Positions 16,145 through 24,486 of a stretch of 64,000 nt of DNA are shown here, piece by piece. Location of the stretch: the NCBI RefSeq assembly GCF_020166345.1, contig NZ_JAIUJS010000005.1, positions 1-64,000 of the forward strand. Reading direction: 5' to 3'. Numbering within the stretch: position 1 is the first letter of the stretch; every line of letters starts with the position of its first letter. The notes below the pieces were generated by a model. It saw only the letters and a list, made by a program, of their open reading frames with translations. It made no database searches and had not been told where the DNA came from. Made by a program: the position numbers and the translations under genes. The DNA is from Winogradskyella vincentii. Its GTDB lineage: Bacteria > Bacteroidota > Bacteroidia > Flavobacteriales > Flavobacteriaceae.

Positions 16145-16720
16145 ATGCAACTTGTTTTTGCCACCAATAATCCTAACAAAATAAAGGAAGTACAAGCCTT
16201 GGTACCGCAGCATATAAAACTATTAAGTTTATCTGATATTTTATGTATTGAGGACATCCCAGAAACCACAGGAACCATTGAAGGCAATGCCAAACAAAAG
16301 GCAGACCATATTAAAAACCATTACGGTTATGATTGTTTTGCAGACGACACAGGTTTGGAAGTTGAAGCCCTAAATGGTGAACCTGGCGTAGATACGGCAC
16401 ACTATGCTGGTCCACAGCGTGATGCCAATGATAATATGGACAAGCTACTGGATAATCTCAAGGACAAACCCAACAGAAATGCGCAGTTTAAAACGGTGAT
16501 TGCCCTGCATCTCAATGGCAACTACCATGAGTTTACTGGCATTTGCAAAGGCGAGATTACTTTGAAAAAACAAGGTGATCAAGGCTTTGGTTACGACCCA
16601 GTATTTAGGCCTCAAGGTTATGAGCAAACTTTTGCAGAGATTTCATTGGCTGAGAAGAATAAAATTGGCCATAGAGGCTTGGCTGTAAAACAACTCATAA
16701 ATTTTCTCCAAAATACGTAG
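16145..16720 (+). CDS. rdgB: RdgB/HAM1 family non-canonical purine NTP pyrophosphatase
   Basis: House-cleaning enzyme (191 aa) that hydrolyses dITP, ITP and XTP to monophosphates, preventing their incorporation into DNA and RNA. Visible motifs are LVFATNNPNKIKEVQ (3-17), DCFADDTGLEVEALNGEPGV (~64-83) with the substrate-binding residues and general base Asp, FGYDPVF (~147-153) and the C-terminal KNKIGHRGLAVKQL. Length is standard. It is monocistronic. Confidence 0.95.
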   Translation: MQLVFATNNPNKIKEVQALVPQHIKLLSLSDILCIEDIPETTGTIEGNAKQKADHIKNHYGYDCFADDTGLEVEALNGEPGVDTAHYAGPQRDANDNMDKLLDNLKDKPNRNAQFKTVIALHLNGNYHEFTGICKGEITLKKQGDQGFGYDPVFRPQGYEQTFAEISLAEKNKIGHRGLAVKQLINFLQNT

Positions 16721-16731
16721 GTTTACGTATT
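16712..16731 (+). terminator. Palindrome over the rdgB stop codon, possible terminator
   Basis: A perfect 8-bp stem AATACGTA/TACGTATT with a GGTT loop spans the rdgB stop codon. It has no T run after it, so termination is uncertain; it could instead mark the left border of the accessory insertion that follows. Confidence 0.35.
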
Positions 16732-16803
16732 GAAATCCTACTGAGAAAAACCTAACTTCGCTTATCATCCGATAAACTCAATTGAAACTGAACTTATCTA
16801 ACC

Positions 16804-16818
16804 GTTGGCTTTAATGCT
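16804..16818 (+). repeat. Left inverted repeat of the CPBP cassette
   Basis: GTTGGCTTTAATGCT, 16 bases before the CPBP start codon. Its inverse complement recurs at 17581-17595 with 14 of 15 bases identical, so the pair brackets the gene. Confidence 0.7.
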
Positions 16819-16833
16819 AAAAAAATAATTGCG

Positions 16834-17610
16834 ATGCCATTAAAAAAAATAAATCTCTCACCATATTTAAGCATTTTTGGAATAACAGTATTATTTCTAT
16901 TCCTGTCTGGTATACTCATGTTCTTGACATATGATTTAGAAGAAAATAATATAAAACATAGTATCCAAATAATTTCTCTCGGAGTATACGTTGCTATAAC
17001 CTATTATGTCAGTAAATTTTATTTTAAGAAAATCAATTTAAATCCACCGAAGTTAATTGGAATAAACTTTTCTTTATTTATGGCTATACTAATTGGGATT
17101 TTCTTTGCCTTGATTATACAATTACCATATCGAATTTACGCCATAATCAGAACAGGGGATTTTGTATACATTTTTTTGGCTTTTAATATTGAGAATTTTA
17201 TTAAGGCTCTAGGCGCTGGAATATTTGAAGAAATTACATTTAGAGGTACATTATTAAATTTCTTTAACCAAAAGAATAAAAAATATTTAGGGTTAATTAT
17301 TTCTTCTCTGATTTTCGGCTTAATCCATATTGGAAATTCATTCATAGGTGTAGAAATATCATTAATATACATTATTTATATTATCTTTTATGGTTTCTCA
17401 TTTGGTCTAATTTATTTAAATTTTGGACTTATTGCTTCAATTTCAGCTCATGTTGTCGGTAACTTTCTTATTGGTGGATTTATAAAACCTAACATATCTG
17501 GTTTTTATTATAATGTAGCAATAATTGTAATTTTATGTGTTTGGTTGTTTTTCAGAGATAAGAGAAAACAAGGCAGTAAAAGCACTAAAGCCAACAACGT
17601 GTATAATTAA
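16834..17610 (+). CDS. CPBP family intramembrane metalloprotease
   Basis: Integral membrane protein (258 aa) with about seven hydrophobic segments. The CPBP (CAAX protease and bacteriocin-processing) motifs are EEITFR (Glu132, Glu133, Arg137), FGLIH (His165) and HVVGN (His206, Asn210), the expected metal and catalytic residues. Substrates of bacterial members are mostly unknown; some protect against bacteriocins or process peptides. Base composition is more AT-rich than the neighbours. The last nine residues (STKANNVYN) are encoded by the right inverted repeat and adjacent element, so the C-terminus is probably a by-product of the repeat. It is alone between rdgB and a VOC gene. Confidence 0.88.
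   Translation: MPLKKINLSPYLSIFGITVLFLFLSGILMFLTYDLEENNIKHSIQIISLGVYVAITYYVSKFYFKKINLNPPKLIGINFSLFMAILIGIFFALIIQLPYRIYAIIRTGDFVYIFLAFNIENFIKALGAGIFEEITFRGTLLNFFNQKNKKYLGLIISSLIFGLIHIGNSFIGVEISLIYIIYIIFYGFSFGLIYLNFGLIASISAHVVGNFLIGGFIKPNISGFYYNVAIIVILCVWLFFRDKRKQGSKSTKANNVYN
17581..17595 (-). repeat. Right inverted repeat of the CPBP cassette
   Basis: AGCACTAAAGCCAAC, the inverse complement of the copy at 16804-16818 with one mismatch. It lies inside the 3' end of the CPBP reading frame. Confidence 0.7.
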
Positions 17611-17710
17611 TTGCTCTGGCAAGTGCTTATTTGGAAAATTCCTTCGGAATTTTCTCGCGTAAGTTTTTGTTTACTAAATTAGTTGCTAAAACACGCAACT
17701 AACCATACAC
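17596..17710 (+). repeat. Hairpin-rich non-coding element downstream of the CPBP gene
   Basis: This stretch has a 9-bp stem GAAAATTCC/GGAATTTTC with a 3-base loop (17634-17654) and an 8-bp stem TTAGTTGC/GCAACTAA (17679-17702). Its two outer edges are imperfect inverted copies: CGTGTATAAT near 17598 and ACCATACAC near 17702-17710. It has no coding capacity. The form suggests a miniature mobile or recombination element or a family of intergenic repeats; I recall similar blocks following accessory genes in other Flavobacteriaceae, but cannot verify that here. Confidence 0.55.
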
Positions 17711-17760
17711 AAGACCGATAAGCGTCACTCTAAAATTGTACTATAAATAAACTTATAAAA

Positions 17761-18111
17761 ATGCTCACAGAAATCCATCCAAAACTACCCATGCGAGATA
17801 AGGCTATAACCAAAGCCTTTTATCAGCGTTTAGGGTTTATGGAGCTTGGTGATGAGTATGCAGAATATTTAATGCTAAAAAAGGACCAGATTGAGATTCA
17901 TTTCTTTCTATTTAAAGACCTTAATCCTAAAGAAAATTATGGTATGGTGTATATAAGAACAAGCGATATTGAGGCCTTATATCAATCACTGCAAGACCAT
18001 AACATAGAAATTCACCCAAATGGGAAACTGCAACTACAACCTTGGGGACAAAAGGAATTCTCTATTCTAGACCCAGATACCAATCTTTTAACCTTTGGGC
18101 AAAAAGCCTAA
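17761..18111 (+). CDS. VOC family protein, bleomycin-resistance-like
   Basis: Small protein (116 aa) with the paired beta-alpha-beta-beta-beta modules of the vicinal oxygen chelate superfamily. The start MLTEIHPKLPMRDKAITKAF, then GFMELGDEYAEYLMLKKDQIEIHFF and the closing FSILDPDTNLLTFGQ fit the bleomycin-binding/ glyoxalase-like subgroup. Bleomycin-binding members act as dimers that sequester the drug; whether this one binds an antibiotic or another ligand is unknown. It is monocistronic and lies just after the hairpin element. Confidence 0.85.
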   Translation: MLTEIHPKLPMRDKAITKAFYQRLGFMELGDEYAEYLMLKKDQIEIHFFLFKDLNPKENYGMVYIRTSDIEALYQSLQDHNIEIHPNGKLQLQPWGQKEFSILDPDTNLLTFGQKA

Positions 18112-18183
18112 ATCAGAAAAAGGGATGTTTTAAGCTCAATTGGCAATAAAACACCTAAAAATCATACAATTAAATTAAAAGTC

Positions 18184-18191
18184 TATCTTTG
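18184..18191 (+). promoter_or_regulatory. -7 promoter element of the DEAD-box helicase gene
   Basis: TATCTTTG matches TAnnTTTG exactly. Transcription would begin near 18197, giving a leader of about 120 nt. No TTG is found at the usual -33 spacing. Confidence 0.6.
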
Positions 18192-18210
18192 CGGCATTAT
18201 TGAGCGAAAG

Positions 18211-18283
18211 GTCCTAAATGGTTTAGGACAGGTGTTATAAGAAGTTTAGGTTAAAGTATGTCGGTTCCCTTCTTATGTAACAC
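18211..18283 (+). promoter_or_regulatory. Structured 5' leader of the DEAD-box helicase mRNA
   Basis: Two hairpins follow each other. The first is a perfect 8-bp stem GTCCTAAA/TTTAGGAC with a TGG loop (18211-18229). The second pairs GTGTTATAAGAAG (18232-18244) with its complement at 18269-18283, interrupted only by a 2-nt bulge, around a 24-nt loop. There is no T run, so these are not obvious terminators. A long structured leader before an RNA helicase gene fits cold-shock or autoregulatory control, which is an inference. Confidence 0.55.
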
Positions 18284-18315
18284 TACATAATATAATCGAT
18301 TATACAACTAAACGA

Positions 18316-20136
18316 ATGAGTACATTCCAAGAATTAGGTCTTAACCAAGACCTATTAAATGCTGTATCTGACCTAGGGTTTACAAAACCTAGTGAAGTAC
18401 AAGAAAAAGCAATTCCAACCCTTTTAGCAGAAGAACGTGACCTAGTGGCACTTGCCCAAACTGGTACAGGAAAAACGGCAGCCTTTGGGTTTCCAATGCT
18501 TCAAAAAATAAATGTAGATAGCCGTACAACGCAAGGTCTTATTTTATCGCCAACACGAGAACTGTGTTTACAGATTACCAATGAGCTTAAGCTTTATGGC
18601 AAGTACTGTAAGGGCTTAAACGTGGTTGCCATTTATGGTGGCGCAAGCATAACAGAACAAGCCAGACAAGTAAAACGTGGTGCACAGATTATTGTGGCAA
18701 CGCCGGGCCGTATGAAGGATATGATTAGCCGTAATCTGGTTGATATCTCCAAAATTGAATACAGTGTATTAGACGAGGCAGATGAGATGCTTAACATGGG
18801 ATTCTATGAGGATATCACTGATATTTTATCTTACACACCAGATGAAAAAAGCACCTGGTTGTTTTCTGCAACAATGCCAAAAGAAGTAGCAACTATTGCC
18901 AGAAAATTTATGTACGATCCTATTGAAATTACAGTAGGAAACCGTAATGAGAGTACTAGCCAAGTATCGCATGAATATTATCTGGTCAATGGTAGAGATC
19001 GTTACTTGGCGCTAAAACGCTTGGCAGATGCTAATCCAGATATTTTCTCTGTCATCTTTTGTAGAACCAAACGCGATACCCAAAAAGTAGCTGAAAAGTT
19101 AATTGATGATGGGTACAGTGCTGGTGCATTGCATGGTGACCTTAGCCAGAACCAACGTGATTTGGTGATGAAATCCTTTAGAAACAAGCAAATACAAATG
19201 CTTGTTGCTACAGATGTTGCCGCACGTGGTATTGATGTAGATGATATTACACACGTTATCAATTACCAATTACCAGATGAGATAGAAACTTACACACACC
19301 GTTCTGGTAGAACTGGTAGAGCTGGTAAAACTGGTGTGTCTATGGTAATTGTTGCTAAAAGCGAGTTACGTAAGATCAATGCCATTGAGCGTATCATTAA
19401 AAAGAAGTTTGAGAAAAAGGATATTCCATCTGGTATGGAAATATGCGAAGTGCAGCTAATGAGCTTGGCTAATAAAATGCATAATACCGAGATTAACCAT
19501 GAAATAGATGCCTTTTTAGAGAGCATCAACGAATTGTTTGATGATACCAGCAAGGAAGAGTTGATAAAGAAATTCTTTTCGGTTGAGTTCACACGTTTTT
19601 ATAACTATTACCAAAAGGCCAAAGACCTTACGGTTACTGATTCTAGCGATGGTGGTGGCCGAGCTCCTTCTGCTAATGAAACCCGTTATTTTATCAATGT
19701 AGGTCGCAAAGATGGCTACGATTGGATGTCTCTTAAGGATTTCATTAAAGAGGTCTTAGACCTTGGTAGAGACGATGTGTTTAAGGTAGATGTAAAGGAT
19801 AGTTTTTCGTTCTTTAATACCGATAAAGCCATGGAGAAAAAGGTATTGGATTTCTTCACGGACTTTAAATACAACGGTAGATTTGTTAATGTTGAAGTCA
19901 CTGAGAACAAAGGCGGTGGCGGTAGACGCGATCGTGGCGGAAGAGGCAAAAGAAGAAGTGATGATAGACGCGGTAAAAACCGCTCATCTGATTCTGGATT
20001 TCGTAGTGAAAGACGTGGTAGACGTTCGGATGGTCCAAAATCTGACCGTAGACGTTCAGGATCTGGTTCGGACAGACCTAGACGTTCAGGTTCAGGATCT
20101 GGTTCAGAAAGACCAAGACGTTCTAGACGCAGATAA
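18316..20136 (+). CDS. deaD: DEAD-box ATP-dependent RNA helicase with DbpA-type RNA-binding domain
   Basis: RNA helicase of 606 residues. Motifs: Q-motif GFTKPSEVQEKAIP (21-34), Walker A AQTGTGKT (47-54), PTREL (79-83), TPGR (129-132), DEAD (153-156), SAT (184-186) and HRSGRTGRAG (~331-340). A DbpA C-terminal RNA-binding domain occupies ~455-535, and a low-complexity Arg/Gly/Ser/Asp tail (~540-606, GGGGRRDRGGRGKRR then RSGSGSD repeats) gives non-specific RNA affinity. The architecture matches DeaD/CsdA proteins of ribosome assembly and cold adaptation. The gene has its own promoter and a structured leader. Confidence 0.93.
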   Translation: MSTFQELGLNQDLLNAVSDLGFTKPSEVQEKAIPTLLAEERDLVALAQTGTGKTAAFGFPMLQKINVDSRTTQGLILSPTRELCLQITNELKLYGKYCKGLNVVAIYGGASITEQARQVKRGAQIIVATPGRMKDMISRNLVDISKIEYSVLDEADEMLNMGFYEDITDILSYTPDEKSTWLFSATMPKEVATIARKFMYDPIEITVGNRNESTSQVSHEYYLVNGRDRYLALKRLADANPDIFSVIFCRTKRDTQKVAEKLIDDGYSAGALHGDLSQNQRDLVMKSFRNKQIQMLVATDVAARGIDVDDITHVINYQLPDEIETYTHRSGRTGRAGKTGVSMVIVAKSELRKINAIERIIKKKFEKKDIPSGMEICEVQLMSLANKMHNTEINHEIDAFLESINELFDDTSKEELIKKFFSVEFTRFYNYYQKAKDLTVTDSSDGGGRAPSANETRYFINVGRKDGYDWMSLKDFIKEVLDLGRDDVFKVDVKDSFSFFNTDKAMEKKVLDFFTDFKYNGRFVNVEVTENKGGGGRRDRGGRGKRRSDDRRGKNRSSDSGFRSERRGRRSDGPKSDRRRSGSGSDRPRRSGSGSGSERPRRSRRR

Positions 20137-20141
20137 AAATA

Positions 20142-22577
20142 TTATCGCTTTAGCGTGAAATGGCCAGTTCGGATTTCATTTTTACTTGGTCGTTTTAAAA
20201 CAAACCAATAGTCTGAGGTAGGCATTAAATTCCCATTATAAGTACCATCCCAAACACTTCTTGATGCATTGAGTGTGGCTAATTGTTTACCATACCTGTC
20301 GAAAATTGATATTTCAAAGTCATTTTCGTCAGGTGGGAGTTTTATGGTCCAAAATGGATTATCACTGTCACTATTTGGTGTAAAATATTTTGGGTAACCT
20401 AATATTGAAACGGCTTGTGTAACAAAACCACAGCCATTTTTATCCCTTACAAAGAAGGTATAATCACCAAAACCTAAATTTGAAAATTCGTTAGAATCTT
20501 GGTAAATGAAATTATCGAGTGAATATTCGTAATCACCAAATCCCTCAGTAAACACGGTAATACTGTTTTGACGTTGCCATTCTTCAACCTGAACATCAGC
20601 GATAATTGGCAAGCCTGATTGTATTACATTAAACACCTTTGTAGTACTACAAGCTATGCTTGGTGTTGTGTTGTGGTTCTTAAATATTTCAACAGTATAG
20701 GTTCCGGCCGTACTAATCTCAATAGATGAAGAGAGATTTCCTATAGACCAAGAATAAGCATCAAATCCGGCATCTGCGGTTAGGACAATAGATTCATCTT
20801 CACAGATATAAAATGTTTCTTCTTCAATAATATCAGGTCTATCCAATACCTGCAGATTAAATGAAGTAATATCATAACAACTTGGATTAAAGTTGTTTTG
20901 AATTCGTGCATACACAGTTTGAAAATCTAAAATATCATAATTTAAGTCCAATGGGTTTTGACCACTAATCGCGTTTTCTTCAGAATCAAAAAATAGAACT
21001 GAAAAAACACTAGCATCTTGCGTACCCATAACTTCGTCAATTTTGGTGTCGAGGTTAAAGGTAGTTAAGCCACTGCCATCATGAGATTCACATTGATAGT
21101 AATCCGTTGCTGTGTTGGCTATTGGAATATCATAGATAATGACCTCATCGGTTAACTCTAAGGATTGCCCAGCAACTGAGGCACTTACATTAACAGTGTA
21201 GATTCCTGGACTAGTATAAGTGTGTAATGGACTTTGTAAACTTGAAGTTGTGCCATCTCCAAAATCCCAAAGTACTGAAGCGTTGTCTACTGCCGAAACT
21301 AATTCAAAAGTTGTTTCGTTGGCCAAGCATGAATTATTAATGGTGAATGTAGCATTAAAGAGTGATTGAATAAATGGTGGCAAACCTAATGTTACTAATC
21401 GTCCTCCTAAATCAACAGCACCAATCTCGTAATCACAACCTAAACCCAAAGTATCAGGATTATTAATAGCATCAAGAGCTGTTTTTCCTGAATTGCATAC
21501 ATAAATTTTACCATCGAGTGCCAGTTGTAATCCACCTAGTTCATCACCTCCTTCATAGAGCAACGTTTTTGAATTAATAATATCATTAGCGTTGTTAAAT
21601 CGTATATCAAATTGAAATAGTCTAGAACTTGCCTCGTTTGTTTGAAAATCGAAATTTTTATCCGAAACATACAACAGATCACCATTGGGCGAAAACTCTA
21701 AACCATAAGCACCAGAGGCAGATGAGCTACTATAAAACTGATCGTTAAGTGAAATAGGATTTGATACTACACCTGTATTATCATTAAAACTAAATATTTC
21801 CACATTGCTTTCTGCACCAAATTTTGCACTAGCAATGCGATTGCCATCTGGAGATACTTTTAGATAACCAATTGTATTGGCAATCTTTTGATCAAATGCA
21901 TTTGGGTTGTCAGTGCCATGAACTGTCCCTACAGCAGATATTACGGGAGTTATATTAATGCCTTGTGGTGAAATTTGGTAAGCTAAAAACTCATTGCTAC
22001 TCCAACCATGCGTAATAACCCAATAATCAATACCATTAGCGTGTTTTATAGCCGTAATTTTCTCTGTACTTGGGTATAAAAGCTCTTCATTCTTTACAGT
22101 AATGTCTCCATTTCCGTTGTTGAGACTCATATCTACAACAGAGTATCTAAATCCATGATCACCAGCAGAACTATCTACAGTAAAAATATAGTAAATGATT
22201 TCAGAGCCAGGTAATGGTATAATAATACCAGATTGCGTGCTAGATGGATCACCTAAAAGGCCAAATCCATTAGCCATTTGGTTGTGATTTTTATCCCAGA
22301 CCGAAATACCATCTGTGTAGAAAAGCAAATCACCATTGGCATCAGAAATTGAACCGCAACCCTCGTTGGTAGCAAGTTGACCATTTAAGTCTAATACAGG
22401 TGCTCCAGAACTAAAATTGAGACCAGCATTTACGCCAAAATACCAATTTGCCGCTTCACCTTGTGATAAAACACAATGCATGAAGCTAAAACTGAGCAAT
22501 AATATTAAAAGCGTCTTTTTCAATTTTTTTAAAATGGCAAGCAGATTTAATGCAATTTTCTTCAAACGAAAATACAA
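20142..22577 (-). CDS. T9SS type B sorting domain protein with PKD domain
   Basis: Large secreted protein (811 aa). A hydrophobic signal (residues ~18-38) precedes a beta-propeller-like region (~45-410) with repeated statements such as GLEFSPNGDLLYVSDKNFDF, a PKD domain (~425-485, with VLWDFGDGTTSSLQSPLHTY), Ig-like segments and a C-terminal gliding-motility type tail. The tail (YPKYFTPNSDSDNPFW, ISIFDRYGKQLA, WDGTYNGNLMPTSDYWFVL) is the type B (CHU_C) T9SS sorting domain. It probably sits on the cell surface as an adhesin-like protein. The signal begins late, so translation may start at a downstream TTG near residue 19. It is convergent with deaD (5-base gap). Confidence 0.88.
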   Translation of the reverse strand: MYFRLKKIALNLLAILKKLKKTLLILLLSFSFMHCVLSQGEAANWYFGVNAGLNFSSGAPVLDLNGQLATNEGCGSISDANGDLLFYTDGISVWDKNHNQMANGFGLLGDPSSTQSGIIIPLPGSEIIYYIFTVDSSAGDHGFRYSVVDMSLNNGNGDITVKNEELLYPSTEKITAIKHANGIDYWVITHGWSSNEFLAYQISPQGINITPVISAVGTVHGTDNPNAFDQKIANTIGYLKVSPDGNRIASAKFGAESNVEIFSFNDNTGVVSNPISLNDQFYSSSSASGAYGLEFSPNGDLLYVSDKNFDFQTNEASSRLFQFDIRFNNANDIINSKTLLYEGGDELGGLQLALDGKIYVCNSGKTALDAINNPDTLGLGCDYEIGAVDLGGRLVTLGLPPFIQSLFNATFTINNSCLANETTFELVSAVDNASVLWDFGDGTTSSLQSPLHTYTSPGIYTVNVSASVAGQSLELTDEVIIYDIPIANTATDYYQCESHDGSGLTTFNLDTKIDEVMGTQDASVFSVLFFDSEENAISGQNPLDLNYDILDFQTVYARIQNNFNPSCYDITSFNLQVLDRPDIIEEETFYICEDESIVLTADAGFDAYSWSIGNLSSSIEISTAGTYTVEIFKNHNTTPSIACSTTKVFNVIQSGLPIIADVQVEEWQRQNSITVFTEGFGDYEYSLDNFIYQDSNEFSNLGFGDYTFFVRDKNGCGFVTQAVSILGYPKYFTPNSDSDNPFWTIKLPPDENDFEISIFDRYGKQLATLNASRSVWDGTYNGNLMPTSDYWFVLKRPSKNEIRTGHFTLKR

Positions 22578-22724
22578 ACAATTGTAAAAAATAAGGTGAT
22601 TCTTAACATTAGAGGTTAATCTACAACGATAAACGGTAAAATAGACATCTTGTTAATATTAAGTCAAATCTGTAATAGTCCTACAGCAAACTGCGTTTTG
22701 TTTATTACATTTACACCGTAATAC

Positions 22725-23540
22725 ATGTGCATGCGATATTTATTGATCTTATTTCTATGTTTTACTACAGTTAATAGCTATAGCCAAGACAGCACCAATA
22801 CTAAACTACCTACACGCGTTAAGGGTACGATTATTAGTAGTTCTACTAATGCACCACTAAGCGAGGTAAATATTGTAAATATTAATCAAGTTGTTGGTAC
22901 ATCAACAAATGACGATGGTATTTTTGAAATAAAGGCTGTTGCTAATGACACATTATTACTTTCATACCTAGGCTATAAATCCATTAAAGTTAGAGTAACC
23001 AATGACTGGCTGAAATTTGGTAATACTGAAATTACCATGACGGAGCTTGCTCTCGCTCTGGAGGAAGTCACCGTAAAGCAATTACAACTGACTGGTTATC
23101 TAAAAGTTGATATGATGGCTGTACCTATTCAGTCTAATAATCGTTATAGAATATCTGGTTTACCTGGTCAAGGTTATGAAGCTGGAAGACCTAATATTGC
23201 GACTAAAGTATTAGGAGCGATTTTTAATCCTGCTGATTTTCTCTATAATATGTTTGGCAAGAAACCTAACGAAATGAGGAAACTCAAAAAAATGAAGCAA
23301 GACGATGAGATTAGAAGTCAGCTTGCTAAACGTTTTGATCGTGAAATGCTACTCGTGTTATTGCAGGTGAATAAGTACGATTTAGATGAAATTGTGAACC
23401 AATGTAACTACTCCAAAGATTTTATCAATACGGCAAATGATCTTCAGATACTAGACGCTATTAGTGAATGTTACGAAGAATACAAGGTAATAAGTCGTAA
23501 CAACAAACGTAACAAGGGTAAAAAGAAAGGCAGAGCCTAA
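22725..23540 (+). CDS. Exported carboxypeptidase-like regulatory domain protein
   Basis: 271-residue protein with a signal peptide (MRYLLILFLCFTTVNSYS; the third codon Met may be the start). Residues ~32-110 form a CarboxypepD_reg-like (transthyretin-fold) domain: VKGTIISSSTNAPLSEVNIV, GIFEIKA, SYLGYKSIKV. The C-terminal half (~115-271) is basic, ends in KRNKGKKKGRA and has no domain I recognise. In TonB-dependent receptors this domain is N-terminal to the plug; here it stands alone without a barrel. The role is unknown. It is monocistronic. Confidence 0.8.
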   Translation: MCMRYLLILFLCFTTVNSYSQDSTNTKLPTRVKGTIISSSTNAPLSEVNIVNINQVVGTSTNDDGIFEIKAVANDTLLLSYLGYKSIKVRVTNDWLKFGNTEITMTELALALEEVTVKQLQLTGYLKVDMMAVPIQSNNRYRISGLPGQGYEAGRPNIATKVLGAIFNPADFLYNMFGKKPNEMRKLKKMKQDDEIRSQLAKRFDREMLLVLLQVNKYDLDEIVNQCNYSKDFINTANDLQILDAISECYEEYKVISRNNKRNKGKKKGRA

Positions 23541-23543
23541 GGT

Positions 23544-23906
23544 TTAAGCACTAGAATGGAGTGCCACCCTATTCCCTTCCGTATCTATAAAGACACCCAT
23601 AAATCCGTGCTCGTCCGATATTTTAGTTTTAGGTTGATAGATTTTTCCACCAGCACCTTCTACTCTATCCAGTTCATTTTGAAGGTCCTCTGACATAAAA
23701 TAAACCAATGTTCCCTCTTGACTAGGTATGTAAGTGTCTTGCTTAATTAATGTCCCTGAAGCACCAGAGCCACTATTATGAGCTGGAAACCATCCCATTA
23801 TCAATCCACCAAGGTCTACTTCCTTAATTTCTACCTTAAAAACAGTTTCATAAAACTGTTTAGCTCTTCCCATATCACTAACAGGAATTTCAAACCAACC
23901 TACCAT
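23544..23906 (-). CDS. VOC family (glyoxalase-like) protein
   Basis: 120-residue vicinal oxygen chelate protein: MVGWFEIPVSDMGRAKQFYE starts the first module, and FMGVFIDTEGNRVALHSSA closes the second. The form is close to small flavobacterial VOC proteins of unknown substrate. It is the last of a probable two-gene unit with the SRPBCC gene 10 bases upstream, and both belong to families of small ligand-binding proteins. Confidence 0.88.
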   Translation of the reverse strand: MVGWFEIPVSDMGRAKQFYETVFKVEIKEVDLGGLIMGWFPAHNSGSGASGTLIKQDTYIPSQEGTLVYFMSEDLQNELDRVEGAGGKIYQPKTKISDEHGFMGVFIDTEGNRVALHSSA

Positions 23907-23916
23907 AATTCAATAT

Positions 23917-24444
23917 TTAAGATTCTAAAATTGTTTTTAACTGACTTAAACCATCCTCAAAATCTTTCCCCACGGTTTTATCCATATTAAAGAATAAGAA
24001 GAAAATGTTTGTTGGTGGTTTATTAACCCCTGAAAATCCCCAAGTTACTTTGGTGGTTGTTGCATCAATTGCATCTACGGTTATATAGGCATCAGACTGC
24101 GATTTCCACGGTTTAAAGAAGCGTAACTGGCTTTCTAAGGTTTCATTTTCCACTACTCGCGTAATCTCTTGTTCTCCCGTACCTACTTCTTTATTGCCTT
24201 CCCATCGTGAAATAAAACCAACCTCGCCGTCAGTTCCCTCAAACTCCTGTTTCATATTAGGGTCTTTCTTTTTCCAAGGTGACCAATCGTTCTGTTTTTT
24301 TACATATTTAATGTAATTAAACACCTCTTCAAGTGGTTTATTCACTTGTACACTTCTGCTTACGTTGTATTTTTTTGGTGCAATTAAGGCAAGTAATACG
24401 ATTATACCAATAATGGCCAGCACCACATATAATGCGATCATCAT
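23917..24444 (-). CDS. SRPBCC family protein (polyketide cyclase-like) with N-terminal membrane anchor
   Basis: 175 residues: one transmembrane helix (2-22, MIALYVVLAIIGIIVLLALI) then a START/Bet v1-like domain from ~30 (YNVSRSVQVNKPLEEVFNYI) to the end. The helix-grip fold binds hydrophobic ligands. WSPWKKKDPNMKQEFEGTDG and TTKVTWGFSGVNKPP are typical of this Bacteroidota subgroup. The ligand is unknown. Confidence 0.88.
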   Translation of the reverse strand: MMIALYVVLAIIGIIVLLALIAPKKYNVSRSVQVNKPLEEVFNYIKYVKKQNDWSPWKKKDPNMKQEFEGTDGEVGFISRWEGNKEVGTGEQEITRVVENETLESQLRFFKPWKSQSDAYITVDAIDATTTKVTWGFSGVNKPPTNIFFLFFNMDKTVGKDFEDGLSQLKTILES

Positions 24445-24486
24445 AATTTCTTGATTTTATAGTTAGTTCTTTAAAGTTACGAAAAA

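Noticed and set aside
16804-17595. Classical integron gene cassette with an attC site
   Set aside because: The repeat ends are GTTGGCT and AGCCAAC, which do not fit the GTTRRRY/RYYYAAC core, and no integrase is visible. A different mobility system is more likely.
20148-20157. Short palindrome CGCTTTAGCG between deaD and the type B T9SS gene
   Set aside because: A 4-bp stem is too weak and has no T run to support a terminator.
19883-20158. Second frame through the Arg/Gly-rich tail of the DEAD-box helicase
   Set aside because: Repetitive codons give an open shadow frame; the main frame continues through with its own stop.
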